In this document: piece by piece, positions 46,801 through 55,357 of the stretch
Position numbering within the stretch: the first letter of the stretch is position 1
Layout of the letters: every line of letters starts with the position of its first letter
From: a virus
DNA: 64,000 nucleotides
IMG/VR virus record: IMGVR_UViG_3300035666_000007
Span: 34,035-98,034 of that record
Strand: one strand, 5' to 3'
The notes under the pieces: model-generated
The model's database searches: none
What the model saw: only the letters and a program-made list of their open reading frames with translations
Told to the model about the DNA's origin: nothing
Made by a program: the position numbers and the translations under genes

Positions 46801-49393
46801 TTTAACCTTGCAAAAGCAAGAAGGGGCTCTTCAGGCTCAGCGCCAGGTCGCTGATGAAATCAAGTCTGCATACCGACAAGGCTTTCAAATCCAACAACGG
46901 GCTATCGACCTTGAGCGGAAAACTGCTGACATTCGCAGAAGAATTGAAAACGAAATTTTCAACAAGCAGCAGGAATTACTGCAGCGGCAGGCGGACAACG
47001 ATCGCAAACGCGCTCAGGTCGCAATCGAAGCAGTTGATTTAGAGTACCAAAAGCGAATTGCCAATGAAGAGGGGCGGGCCGCAGAGGTACTTGCTGCTGA
47101 AGCAGAGTTGCTCAAGACTCGCGCCCAAGGCGAAGCCGAAATTGCCACGGCCAAGAAGCTGCTTGAGCTGGATATTTCAAAGCGCCAAAGAGAAGCGCAA
47201 GATTATGTCTATAATTTGAGCCGTGAGGCTGACTCCATCAGGCGGGAGACGCTTAGCTTCGAGATGGAAGTGGCTGATTACAGGCTAGAAATTCAAAGAA
47301 AAATTGAGAACGAACGATTGATCGCCGCTGCAGCTGAGAAGGCCAAGGGCGGTGCTACAGCTTTCGCGGTTGGCGGGGCGTTTGACACTGGGCTAAAGAC
47401 TGGGCCAAGCTCAGTAATTGGCGGCAGCGCTCCGTATCATCAAGATATAAGTTTTGGGCCAAATGTTGGCCTTGAGCAACAGCGACAGCTAATGGTCGCG
47501 CTTGCGAAAGCTTACGACGATATGGGCAGAAAGATTGAGCTTTCAAATGAAGCGGTGAAGGGCAGAATATTTCCGCTTAAGGGCAGCGCTGCCGAACAGA
47601 ACAAATTCATTGCCGATGCTCTTGCCGCGCACAGGAGCAGGGGAGGCGGAACCGGAAGAAGTGCAATTGACTTCTATGCACCCGCCAAGGGCGAAAATCG
47701 TTTTGGTAAATCGGTTGAAAATGTTGCGATGTATGCGCCGATTGTTCCCGGCGCAAATCTGAGCTACAGCAAGGGTGGCGGGGCTGGGGCAAGCATTACA
47801 GCAACTCAAAACGGGCAAAAGATTTTTGAATTGATGCACGGCAGAACAGACAGGGCCTTGCCTGGTATGTCCAAAATGCCGGGATCAGCAGCCTCAGCAA
47901 CCGCAGCCCCAACTTCGACAGCCGCACAACTTGAAAAAGCAAGATCACAGGCTGATCGCCGCCCAGTAATTGCGCCAGTCCCCGTTGGCATGGCCGCAGG
48001 CGCGATGGCAAGGCTTAATGCTCAAGACACCGAAATCAAACAAGAAGCGATTGCCCTCGAACAGAGACTTGCTCAACTTCAAGAAGAAAGGGCTCGCCAA
48101 CGCCTTTACGAAGTGGCTCGCGGACCAATCGAAATCAGGCAGCGCCAGGAAGCCGTTGATCTTGCAAAAGCCGAACTTGCGGCAATCAAGCCGATATCTC
48201 AAGACAAGCAAGAGGCGGCTTTATTTGAAGCTCAGGCATTTGAAATACTTAAAAATAGACATGCTACCGACAAGGGAATACTTAAAACTACAAAGCTTCA
48301 AGGAGAAGAGAAAAAGAAGCTGGAGCAAGCGATTGCAGATGGCCTCACTAATACGGAAAAGCAAATCAAGCTTGACCGAGAAGCGCTGAAACTTGCCCAG
48401 GAGCGCAGGTTCATAGAGGCAAAAGCTGGCCTAACGCAGCAACTCGCCGTCACTGGTGCAGCCGAACAAGCCGGCTTCTTCGGTGCTGGCGCCAGCGCTT
48501 ATACAAACGAGCTGCTAAGGAGTGGAGACGCAGCTCAGGCGATGCAAATTGCTCAGCAGACCAAGGCGCTGGAAAACAAGCAGGCCATAGCCAGCATTCG
48601 AGGCGAGCTGAATAGCTTAATAGACTCCACGAATATAGGCATTAAGGCGGCCGATGGCATCGGTAGCGCTTTTTCTGGGGCTTTCCAGGGAGTGATAACT
48701 AGCTCCATGACAGCCGAAGAGGCTCTATCCAGCTTCTTCAAAGATGTTGGCGCGGCCTTCATTCAAATGGCCACTGAAATCATCGCCAAGCAGCTTGTCA
48801 TGATCACGCTGCAAACCATTCTCAAAATACTTGGAGCTGCTGGTGGCGGGGGCGGAGGCGGCTTCTCCGGGGGTGCGTCGGGCTTTGGTGGTTCATTTGA
48901 TGCGGGCATTCCCTCAGTCGGAAACACGACGGACTTTAGCGGTGCGTTCAAGTTTGCAGATGGTGATGCCTTCGGATCTCCCTCGCTGACCAAGTTTGCT
49001 GATGGCGCAGCGTTTACAAATTCAATTGTTTCTTCGCCTACGCTTTTCAAATTTGCTGATGGCGGAGCGATGGAAGATGGGGTGATGGGCGAGGCTGGCC
49101 CAGAGGCCATCATGCCGCTTGATCGCGGGCCGGACGGACGGCTTGGGGTGCGAGCGAGTGGGCTCAGGGAGGCGATGGGGCCTCCCCCTGGTTCCCCTGC
49201 GCCCTCGGTCCTTAACATGAGTTTTGAGAGCACTGTCATCGGAGGCGTTGAGTACGTGAGCCGCGAGCAGCTTGAACAAGCGATGGCGGAAACACGTCGG
49301 GCTGCATCCCGAGATGGGGCCCAGCGGGGCATGACGATGACCCTGGACAAGATCCAGAACAGCAGCTCCACTCGTCGTAAGATTGGGGTCTGA
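43862..49393 (+). CDS. Tape measure protein, 1,843 aa
   Basis: The largest gene sets tail length. The N-terminal 450 residues are coiled-coil-rich; an alternative start is Met16 (MNSIDAAINV). A hydrophobic Gly-rich segment at about 748-820 (LIGGAFPLLFGQGIGASAGG and on) is the usual membrane-active part. At about 1235-1330 there is an M23 peptidase-like stretch (GRSAIDFYAPAKG, then FELMHGR) in which the first metal-binding His is not obvious. The C-terminus repeats KFADG three times and closes with MGEAGPEAIMPL, a common tape measure signature. Confidence 0.93.
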   Translation: MPRQLIRLLVASVSRMNSIDAAINVVVNNASKVDRLISKVSQLNAIVESLNRAPIDFSGSRAVSQLDSADTSLKIFQKAAKDAKRDVNATAKSIDSYVDSLDSIRGQLAKLNPGTKKYEDALSRQAEITGELIEAKEKLTKAEQALASAQSSAAGQESLIKEAKAAQKLIGAINTLTDEYLKYGAVQQRGVRGQILKNQPNSSLAELGAQAKALEVVAANSRIASAEFNRFTIASQIAGQKIYQGRQEQLRAAAFGLSPEAPRANIGRQGDTSLTAARSQILDFVKSYDTVVKSEAAMSAFVSRGSELQSIVPYISKEWKLLEDVINNVNAEMKEMVSRVAGLRGQSSKIQSALGPATPVVAIQGVGEQGEDGYVPGSVRGATLQAFKQQEAYRKKIDDYNTRQAFLQERIEKSRDAGLLTEERSRLLINKLLDASADLERGNLDVAKSKTIEIERQRRQLEIITRNEAKPRYFGIKDLDFQDISGKLSSGGLVPGSPLGRVSETTAAVSLAQQKMREEERAVADAWKMRGGPALPPGSDGASGKGGIYRTGEFSPMDGNRRLTNTLASGAIIEQSLINLQNKGVDTSDRLVRLQSALNDAKRDTFDISLKNLDALSDEVGLAGKYAQLQRQILAGQDKAGESGLQQALKSLQEARGARESFFGGESPAKAIDQIGLDAFGNISRLSTRELKALSATFSEMRAVLDPTIQGFDRLDNQLRETIGNINRQVERRAPDADLLTRRFGPRAGRGISEGLIGGAFPLLFGQGIGASAGGLVGGAAGGFAGGGLGFGLSLIGTAAGSAFDTFNNNLKEVAKNLKDPTASLEAMKTAGLRVTPELEYLVQKLESSGRAAEAQRAVFAELEKQLGAGGVQQLQALNAEQKELDRQWQELSATLTTLLLPAITGTIAIVNDVINGFKGLGSVKLPPWLQKSIEAGTDFQNTIGSVVNPGFGISRLFAQNVVNRGREEAAKQSGAGAEDLTLQKQEGALQAQRQVADEIKSAYRQGFQIQQRAIDLERKTADIRRRIENEIFNKQQELLQRQADNDRKRAQVAIEAVDLEYQKRIANEEGRAAEVLAAEAELLKTRAQGEAEIATAKKLLELDISKRQREAQDYVYNLSREADSIRRETLSFEMEVADYRLEIQRKIENERLIAAAAEKAKGGATAFAVGGAFDTGLKTGPSSVIGGSAPYHQDISFGPNVGLEQQRQLMVALAKAYDDMGRKIELSNEAVKGRIFPLKGSAAEQNKFIADALAAHRSRGGGTGRSAIDFYAPAKGENRFGKSVENVAMYAPIVPGANLSYSKGGGAGASITATQNGQKIFELMHGRTDRALPGMSKMPGSAASATAAPTSTAAQLEKARSQADRRPVIAPVPVGMAAGAMARLNAQDTEIKQEAIALEQRLAQLQEERARQRLYEVARGPIEIRQRQEAVDLAKAELAAIKPISQDKQEAALFEAQAFEILKNRHATDKGILKTTKLQGEEKKKLEQAIADGLTNTEKQIKLDREALKLAQERRFIEAKAGLTQQLAVTGAAEQAGFFGAGASAYTNELLRSGDAAQAMQIAQQTKALENKQAIASIRGELNSLIDSTNIGIKAADGIGSAFSGAFQGVITSSMTAEEALSSFFKDVGAAFIQMATEIIAKQLVMITLQTILKILGAAGGGGGGGFSGGASGFGGSFDAGIPSVGNTTDFSGAFKFADGDAFGSPSLTKFADGAAFTNSIVSSPTLFKFADGGAMEDGVMGEAGPEAIMPLDRGPDGRLGVRASGLREAMGPPPGSPAPSVLNMSFESTVIGGVEYVSREQLEQAMAETRRAASRDGAQRGMTMTLDKIQNSSSTRRKIGV

Positions 49394-49776
49394 TGGCTGA
49401 CTTTCCTGCGCTCAAGCCCACGGCACGAAGCTTTCAGCTCGGGCAGTATCCGGTGAAGACCTATCGGGCGATGTCTGGTGCGGTGTTGCGTCGCAGCTAC
49501 GGCAATCGCCCCTACGGCGACAGCTTGGATCTTGAATTCAAGAACGTACCAGAAAGCGCGGTTAATTCAATTATCAATCATTACAAGAATCAGGGCGGCG
49601 GCACTCTTGGCTTTGACATTCCAGCCGTTGTATTCGAGGGATACTCGGAAGATCTCCAAAGCAAGGTTCGTGCCGTTGCTGGCACTGAGTGGCTTTACGC
49701 CGAGCCGCCTGGCGTCAGCAGCGTAATCAGAGGCATTAGCACTGTGACGGTGCGACTTGTGAGGGAGATAAAATGA
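49393..49776 (+). CDS. Minor tail protein (distal tail region), 127 aa
   Basis: FPALKPTARSFQLGQYPVKT, then RRSYGNRPYGDSLDLEFKNV and a closing strand set fit a widespread minor tail protein that directly follows the tape measure in many siphoviruses. It starts in a TGATG overlap with the tape measure. Likely a tail tip component. Confidence 0.75.
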   Translation: MADFPALKPTARSFQLGQYPVKTYRAMSGAVLRRSYGNRPYGDSLDLEFKNVPESAVNSIINHYKNQGGGTLGFDIPAVVFEGYSEDLQSKVRAVAGTEWLYAEPPGVSSVIRGISTVTVRLVREIK

Positions 49777-50237
49777 GCGAAATACGCATGGCTCAGTATT
49801 TTTATCTTGTGACTGCAAACAATACGCAGCACAGATACCAAAACTTTTTTGTACGCGAAGCCCGAATACTGGATGGCGCACGTTACGAATTTGCGCCATT
49901 TCGAGCCGAGGGCAGCACGGCAAATTTGAATGGTGACAATGGGTTGCTACGCGTGCTATTCCCGAACGTGGAATACGCGATTCGCTTGGTTGAAGGCGGT
50001 GATGGAAATCGCCTCAGCCGTCTAACAATTACAACTCAATGGCTCAACGCAGCCTTGGCCCCGTCGCGAAGCTACCAAGAGCGGTATGTCGGAATTGGGG
50101 CAAGCTACGCAGATACCACCATTGAGCTGAGGTATCGTACCGCGATGGATTCTGTGGGCGCTCAGTTTCCAGCGCGTACCCTTACGCGCTCCCTTGTCGG
50201 CCCGCTGCCTCTCAATGCAGAACTTGTCCTTCAATGA
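49773..50237 (+). CDS. Tail tip protein (DUF1833-like), 154 aa
   Basis: It overlaps the previous gene by ATGA. A beta-rich protein with RYEFAPFRAEGSTANLNGDN, RLSRLTITTQWLNAA and a C-terminal TLTRSLVGPLPLNAEL. This follows the layout of DUF1833-like or lambda L-like tail tip proteins. Identification is by order and overall pattern. Confidence 0.65.
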   Translation: MSEIRMAQYFYLVTANNTQHRYQNFFVREARILDGARYEFAPFRAEGSTANLNGDNGLLRVLFPNVEYAIRLVEGGDGNRLSRLTITTQWLNAALAPSRSYQERYVGIGASYADTTIELRYRTAMDSVGAQFPARTLTRSLVGPLPLNAELVLQ

Positions 50238-50607
50238 TTTGATTGGCTTGTCGTATAGATGGGCGGCGTCACCTTTGGACGGCAGCGGATTTACTGACTG
50301 CTTTCAGCTTACGTGCGAAGCCCGTCGCCGCCTTAAACTTGCCGATTATGGCCCAAGGTTTGCCTGGGTTTACGAAAAATACGACGAGAATACGTTCAAT
50401 CGCAAACTACTGCTGAGATGGCTGTTGCAAAACGGTCGGCGCTTGCGGGAGCCGTGCGCAGGCGCTGTAGCTCTGTTGCCCGCGACGACCGGGTTTGCTT
50501 TGGGTACAATCCTGGAAGATGGTGCCTTGTTCCTTTCGCCTGGGGGAGCAGTTATTAGAGCACCGCTGCCAAAAAACGTCGGCCATTACTTTTGGATGAA
50601 TCAATGA
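50215..50607 (+). CDS. NlpC/P60-like tail protein, catalytic His not seen, 130 aa
   Basis: Start at ATG of MQNLSFNDLIG. YRWAASPLDGSGFTDCFQL corresponds to the NlpC/P60 nucleophile region (Cys in SGFTDC), and the C-terminal FALGTILEDGALFLSPGG corresponds to the His strand, yet no His stands there. It is the lambda K counterpart by position, between tail tip gene and J-like gene. A peptidoglycan hydrolase role is doubtful; a structural role is more likely. Confidence 0.65.
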   Translation: MQNLSFNDLIGLSYRWAASPLDGSGFTDCFQLTCEARRRLKLADYGPRFAWVYEKYDENTFNRKLLLRWLLQNGRRLREPCAGAVALLPATTGFALGTILEDGALFLSPGGAVIRAPLPKNVGHYFWMNQ

Positions 50608-53600
50608 CGCGCAAGCTGCTGCCGTACGAATACAACCTGATTGAAGCGCTAGACATCAGCAAGGAAGAGTATTTCGACTTTGTTGCGCAGCAGCACGTTT
50701 ACCGGGACATTAAGGAAGGCACTGCGCTAGATGCGCGGGCCGACCTTGGGCTAACAGCCCTGATTTTAACAATTGTTGGAATTCTGTTCCAGGCGGCCTC
50801 AGTATTGCTGGCGCCTAGGCCCAAGGCTCCTCGACAGCAGGGAGTGGAGCAAACAAGGGACCAGGCGCTGTCCCCGCGACTTGGTTTTAACAGCGCACAG
50901 GACCTTGCCGTTTATGGTGACGTTCTTCCGCTGGTTTACACTAATACTGCGCAAAATAGTAATGGTGGAGTGCGCGTATCCACTTTGTTGCTATGGTCAG
51001 CTATTCTTAGCTTTGGCAATAATCAATTTATGCGCCTGATGACGACGCTTGGCGCATCGAATATTGCGCGCATAGACCCCGAGCGCACAGCACTTGGACA
51101 GTTCCCGGCCAAAGACTTAGCACTCGGAAGCGTGTGGCAATATTACAACTCTGATGGACCGACAAGATACTCTCAGCTTATTAAGGGGGCTGGCACAGAT
51201 CCGACGATCACTTTTGCGAGCGACACCACTGCAAAGTTAAATGGACTGCCAGGCGCGGTAGAAGGCTTTAGTCAAGCATTTTCCCCCACCACGGCCAAAG
51301 CCGTTGGCGTCACTGGCTTTATTCCTGTCAACGCCGATGTTCTCATTCTTGACGAGAAAGGCAATTCGGTGCGCAGGCGCGTCGAAACTTATTTTCAATC
51401 GCAAAGTGGCGACTATTGGCCAAACAGCAGCGACCGCCCCATGGTACCAGTCGGCGACCTCTGGAATCTGTTTATAGCGCACACAATAGAATCATTGTCA
51501 TCCAGCGACACGTCCGGCATTGCACGTCAAGACGCATTAAGGGATTCAGCGTCACGCATTGACAACGGAGCTATTTTCAAGGCCGGCTCCGCCCTATTTC
51601 GCGTAGTGGCGGTTAGCTATGGTGACAGCGCAAACGGCATCGAGGAAGGCAATCTTTACGCTGTCCTTGAATGCACGCGAAGCGGCAAGCTGCCCAGGGC
51701 AGCGTACGGCCTTGGGCACTGGCAAGAAATGAGACGCAGGATCGCTGAGCTACAAGCAGCGATTGACCAGAACAACCGAAAGATTGCCCCGCTGCAAAAA
51801 TCCCGTGATGAGCTTCAAGCCGCTTTGTCTCGTGGAACCAAAAACGTCGTCATTCGCGGACCTCGCGGCATTAGTGCAGGAGTGCGGGCGCTTACTCAAG
51901 ACGACAGAAATTCCTATCAAAGCTCGATTAACGACCTCAACAGTCGCATTGGCACCCTGTTAAAGGAGAACGACAGCATACAGGGTCAAATTAACGATCT
52001 TGAAGGCCAGGGCGTTCCAAGAAGTCTTTATACAAAGGGGCTTGCTCGCGTAGAAGAAGCAGCATATGCAAGTGTTACGAAATGCAATGTACTTGACTTA
52101 GCTTTGCGCTTTCAAGTATATCGTCGCATCAGCGGTCGGGCCAGCGTATATGGCAAAGACCAAGTGAACTATGGTCATAGCGCATCAAATAACGGCACCA
52201 AGGCCCGCACCTGCATGTTTGCAATATGGTATCGTTTTGACAACTCGGGCGAATACTCCAGGCTGCCCTATATTTTTTGCTGCCGTGGGTTCAATCAGCA
52301 AAATATTTTTGCCTATGTTAAGCTGATTACCCGTAACGCAGGGCCGCGCTTTATTGAAGTCAAGCTGGAAGCCGTTGTTGATACTTATATCGAAATTAGA
52401 ACCTTCCATACTCGCGGCTATTGCTATATTAACCCAGTTGGCCCATTGATCACCCTTGGTCCCGATCTAACCGAGGACGGCAATCTTGAAGTTTATTTCA
52501 ATGGCTCAGCATATCTAGACGGCAACAGGGGCGATTACCCCCCCTTCAATAAGTCGCCAATCAATGCAAGCGAATTTGACTTATTCAATTACGATGCATT
52601 TTCGCAAACATCTTTTTCTTTCGACTCTTCGACTGAAATACAAATCACTGCTGTTACAGAGCAGTTAATTGAGTCATGGTCGAATTACAGCGGGAGTTTA
52701 TACAGAGGCCTCTCCAACCTTGCCCTGCACATTACATCGGGCTCCGGCACTCAAGATCTGCGAAGCGTAAGCGCGTACGTGACAGAGGGCAAGCGAGTTC
52801 GGCTCTTACCTACCAGTCAAAACTATTTCGGAAATGAAGCGACTGGCAGTGTTGACGACGACGCCGTTGCCGCTTTTGCCAACAGCGAACCAAGCAGCTC
52901 CACGTCGTTCGCACCAGATATTTTTCTGGATACTATTTTGGATGGAGTTAACGGTATTGGCCGTTATGCAAGCTTGCACTCGGTAGGTGTAATGCAGCTG
53001 GCGCAGAGCAAGCGCTTTTGCGAGCGCAACAATCTGTTCATGGATGGCTTGATTGCTGAAGCCCGGCCATGGCGAGAGTTTTGGGCACAGGCGGCGCCAC
53101 TCAGCTTACTGGAGCTTGGTAAAATCGGCGGCAAGGAAACCCTTGTTCCAACGCTGCCATACATAAAGTCAACTGGTGAAATTACTCGGGCCGTATCGAT
53201 CACGGCACTCTTTAATCAAGGAAACATTCTTGAGGATAGCTTCAAGGAAGAGTTTATCGACTACGGGGCAAGCGTACAGGATCTGATCATTACGTTGATC
53301 TACCGTGACGTTGAGCGCAGAGGCGTGTTTCCGCGCAACAACAGCGTCGAAGTACGCCGCACAGATACCCAGGAAGAAAATGCTGTTCGCGAAAGCCTGG
53401 ATATTTCGCAGTTTGTTAGCACGCGAAATCAGGCAATCCTGCTTGGGAAATACCTTTCTCAGTCGCGTCGCTTTAATCGTCGCGCCTGCGAGTTCCAGAC
53501 CTTCCCCACCGATACTTTTGTCATGCCCGGCAGCTATGTGTACGTTGAAACCAGCAATAATCAATGGGATGGAATTTATACGGGGCGCATTGAGGATGGC

Positions 53601-53939
53601 GGAGTTCTTAGCCTGCCAATCGCTAGCAGCATCCCTGATGGAATCTACAACGTGCTCACTTACGGCAGCAGTGATGGCACACGATCCTTTGAGCGGCTTG
53701 CGATTGCCGATGGCGTGGCCGCGAGCTTAAGCGCACTGACGGGGCAGTTGTTCGTGCTTGGGCAGGCCGTGCGAAACAAGCGCGTATTCAGAGTGACCGA
53801 GGTAACAATGGAGGAGGAGGGGGAGACCACGATACGAGGGGTGGAGCATCCATGCGACGCGGATGGCAATTCGCTCATTGCCCAAGGCTTGGATACCTAT
53901 GTAAGCGGACTATTTACCATCGACGGCAGGCCTGAGTAG
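50604..53939 (+). CDS. Tail tip attachment protein (lambda J-like), 1,111 aa
   Basis: Start at the ATG overlapping the preceding stop. A membrane-like helix near residues 49-70 (LTALILTIVGILFQ) and RPKAPRQQ are typical of J-type proteins. QDLAVYGDVLPLVYTN opens the hub domains. A coiled-coil insertion lies at about 376-470 (ELQAAIDQNNRKIAPLQ). The C-terminal half (RNQAILLGKYLSQSRRFNRR, PGSYVYVETSNNQWDG) is the FN3-rich tip. It forms the central tip that contacts the host and through which DNA exits. Confidence 0.85.
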   Translation: MTRKLLPYEYNLIEALDISKEEYFDFVAQQHVYRDIKEGTALDARADLGLTALILTIVGILFQAASVLLAPRPKAPRQQGVEQTRDQALSPRLGFNSAQDLAVYGDVLPLVYTNTAQNSNGGVRVSTLLLWSAILSFGNNQFMRLMTTLGASNIARIDPERTALGQFPAKDLALGSVWQYYNSDGPTRYSQLIKGAGTDPTITFASDTTAKLNGLPGAVEGFSQAFSPTTAKAVGVTGFIPVNADVLILDEKGNSVRRRVETYFQSQSGDYWPNSSDRPMVPVGDLWNLFIAHTIESLSSSDTSGIARQDALRDSASRIDNGAIFKAGSALFRVVAVSYGDSANGIEEGNLYAVLECTRSGKLPRAAYGLGHWQEMRRRIAELQAAIDQNNRKIAPLQKSRDELQAALSRGTKNVVIRGPRGISAGVRALTQDDRNSYQSSINDLNSRIGTLLKENDSIQGQINDLEGQGVPRSLYTKGLARVEEAAYASVTKCNVLDLALRFQVYRRISGRASVYGKDQVNYGHSASNNGTKARTCMFAIWYRFDNSGEYSRLPYIFCCRGFNQQNIFAYVKLITRNAGPRFIEVKLEAVVDTYIEIRTFHTRGYCYINPVGPLITLGPDLTEDGNLEVYFNGSAYLDGNRGDYPPFNKSPINASEFDLFNYDAFSQTSFSFDSSTEIQITAVTEQLIESWSNYSGSLYRGLSNLALHITSGSGTQDLRSVSAYVTEGKRVRLLPTSQNYFGNEATGSVDDDAVAAFANSEPSSSTSFAPDIFLDTILDGVNGIGRYASLHSVGVMQLAQSKRFCERNNLFMDGLIAEARPWREFWAQAAPLSLLELGKIGGKETLVPTLPYIKSTGEITRAVSITALFNQGNILEDSFKEEFIDYGASVQDLIITLIYRDVERRGVFPRNNSVEVRRTDTQEENAVRESLDISQFVSTRNQAILLGKYLSQSRRFNRRACEFQTFPTDTFVMPGSYVYVETSNNQWDGIYTGRIEDGGVLSLPIASSIPDGIYNVLTYGSSDGTRSFERLAIADGVAASLSALTGQLFVLGQAVRNKRVFRVTEVTMEEEGETTIRGVEHPCDADGNSLIAQGLDTYVSGLFTIDGRPE

Positions 53940-53969
53940 AGTGATCGCAAGTGACACTGGTGTGCGGCA

Positions 53970-54455
53970 ATGGGTTTTTATACTGGACGTAGCGGTAAAT
54001 TATACCTGCTAGATGATCTGACCAGCGCCCCTAACCCGCCAAACTCTGCAGCGGTTCTAAAAATTCGTGACTGGTCGCTCGAAACTAGCCTTGAATTGCT
54101 GGAAACGACCACGATTGATACCGCCGTCAAGAGCTATACGCCTGGAATGGTCAGCTCCAGTGGATCGGCCACCGTTGTTTACTATCGACGTGAATCAGGC
54201 GATGTTGGCGTGCAGTTTGAGCAGCTCCTTGACAGGATCATGAAAACTACCACCGAGGGAGTCACCGAAGCGGATCGCTGTGGCATGGTTCTTCGCGCCG
54301 GCAGCCGACCAGGAGGAGGGAGCGACATCAAGGACGACATTGCTTTCAATGCTTACATTACCAACGCCTCTATCACCGTTGGCACTGGCGAGCTTAGCAA
54401 CGTGTCAATACAATACACCGTGGACGGGCCTTTCCTGGAAAGAATCAACTCATGA
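53970..54455 (+). CDS. Tail-tube-like protein, 161 aa
   Basis: Strong pattern similarity to the tail tube gene at 39597: LKIRDWSLETSLELLETTTI, DTAVKSYTPGM, then SSGSATVVYY. In the full tube protein the corresponding lines are VRDWSFEITRSEIDVTTI and SGTATIY. It lacks the extra N-terminal domain. It follows the J-like gene rather than the tail tube gene, so it is probably a tip or collar ring rather than the tube itself. Confidence 0.7.
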   Translation: MGFYTGRSGKLYLLDDLTSAPNPPNSAAVLKIRDWSLETSLELLETTTIDTAVKSYTPGMVSSSGSATVVYYRRESGDVGVQFEQLLDRIMKTTTEGVTEADRCGMVLRAGSRPGGGSDIKDDIAFNAYITNASITVGTGELSNVSIQYTVDGPFLERINS

Positions 54456-55327
54456 CATTTTTCATTGGCGCTCTTGGCAATGTCAGATTGCGTCGCAACA
54501 ACGAAGTTTCACTGGCTTGCCTTGTTAGGGACGCAGACGTAACCGTGGTGCTAAACCGAATCGGCATTGATAGCGCGGAGGAAAACCTGCTGACAGGTGA
54601 TCGCGTCACAATCAGCACAGAGGATCCGCGTGGTCTTCTGTTTTTTGCTGTTAGCAGCTGGACGGATGGGGAGGGGGTGGAGCAGCGCAGCCTCAGCGGT
54701 TTTGTCAACGTCAACGCTGTTGGCGGCCTGCGTTTTTTTGAAACCTTTGCGGATGCTGTAAACAACAATCGAGCATCCGAGATTTCGGTCAAAAGCTTTA
54801 CTGGCGACCCGATAGCTGTAACTATTGCAGTTCGCGATGTCTCCGAGAATATTCTTGGATCCGTAACGAAATACACGTTTAACACAGATCGAGAAGCTCT
54901 CGATACTACGACATTGAGCGACAAATTTAAGCGCATGTATAGCGCCGGCCTAATCAGCGGATCTGGCTCTATTGATTGCATTTTCAGCTACGAAACATCT
55001 GGCATCAAGGAAACCCCCCTGCTCATGCTGGGGCTAATCAATCGTGTTGACATTGGAAGCCAGTTTGACTGCCTGCTCTCGCTTACGGATTCCGAAAATG
55101 ATCCCAGTGTTGCCAACATTTACTACGAATTCGAGGCCATGGTTACGCGCTCGGGGATCGAGGTATCCCCTGATGACGTGATCAGGTGTGGAGTTGATTT
55201 CGTGACTACGGGTGAAATTCGACTGCTGGTTGGTCGCCCGTCTGGATACATTCTCAAAGAGGACGAAGCTCGCATCGCACTCAATCAAGACAGCCTGTCA
55301 TTCCTGTTGACGGAAGTCGAGGACTAA
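54452..55327 (+). CDS. Second tail-tube-like or tip protein, 291 aa
   Basis: It overlaps its neighbour by ATGA. The middle (TKYTFNTDREALDTTTLSDK, FKRMYSAGLISGSGSIDC) again has the tail-tube signature of a strand, D-x-TTL and SGSG, here inside a longer protein with a beta-rich N-terminus. It ends in GVDFVTTGEIRLLVGRP. Probably part of the tip that carries the fibre encoded next. Confidence 0.7.
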   Translation: MTFFIGALGNVRLRRNNEVSLACLVRDADVTVVLNRIGIDSAEENLLTGDRVTISTEDPRGLLFFAVSSWTDGEGVEQRSLSGFVNVNAVGGLRFFETFADAVNNNRASEISVKSFTGDPIAVTIAVRDVSENILGSVTKYTFNTDREALDTTTLSDKFKRMYSAGLISGSGSIDCIFSYETSGIKETPLLMLGLINRVDIGSQFDCLLSLTDSENDPSVANIYYEFEAMVTRSGIEVSPDDVIRCGVDFVTTGEIRLLVGRPSGYILKEDEARIALNQDSLSFLLTEVED

Positions 55328-55357
55328 ACTGACTGCATCAGGGTAGCTTGGCTCGCC

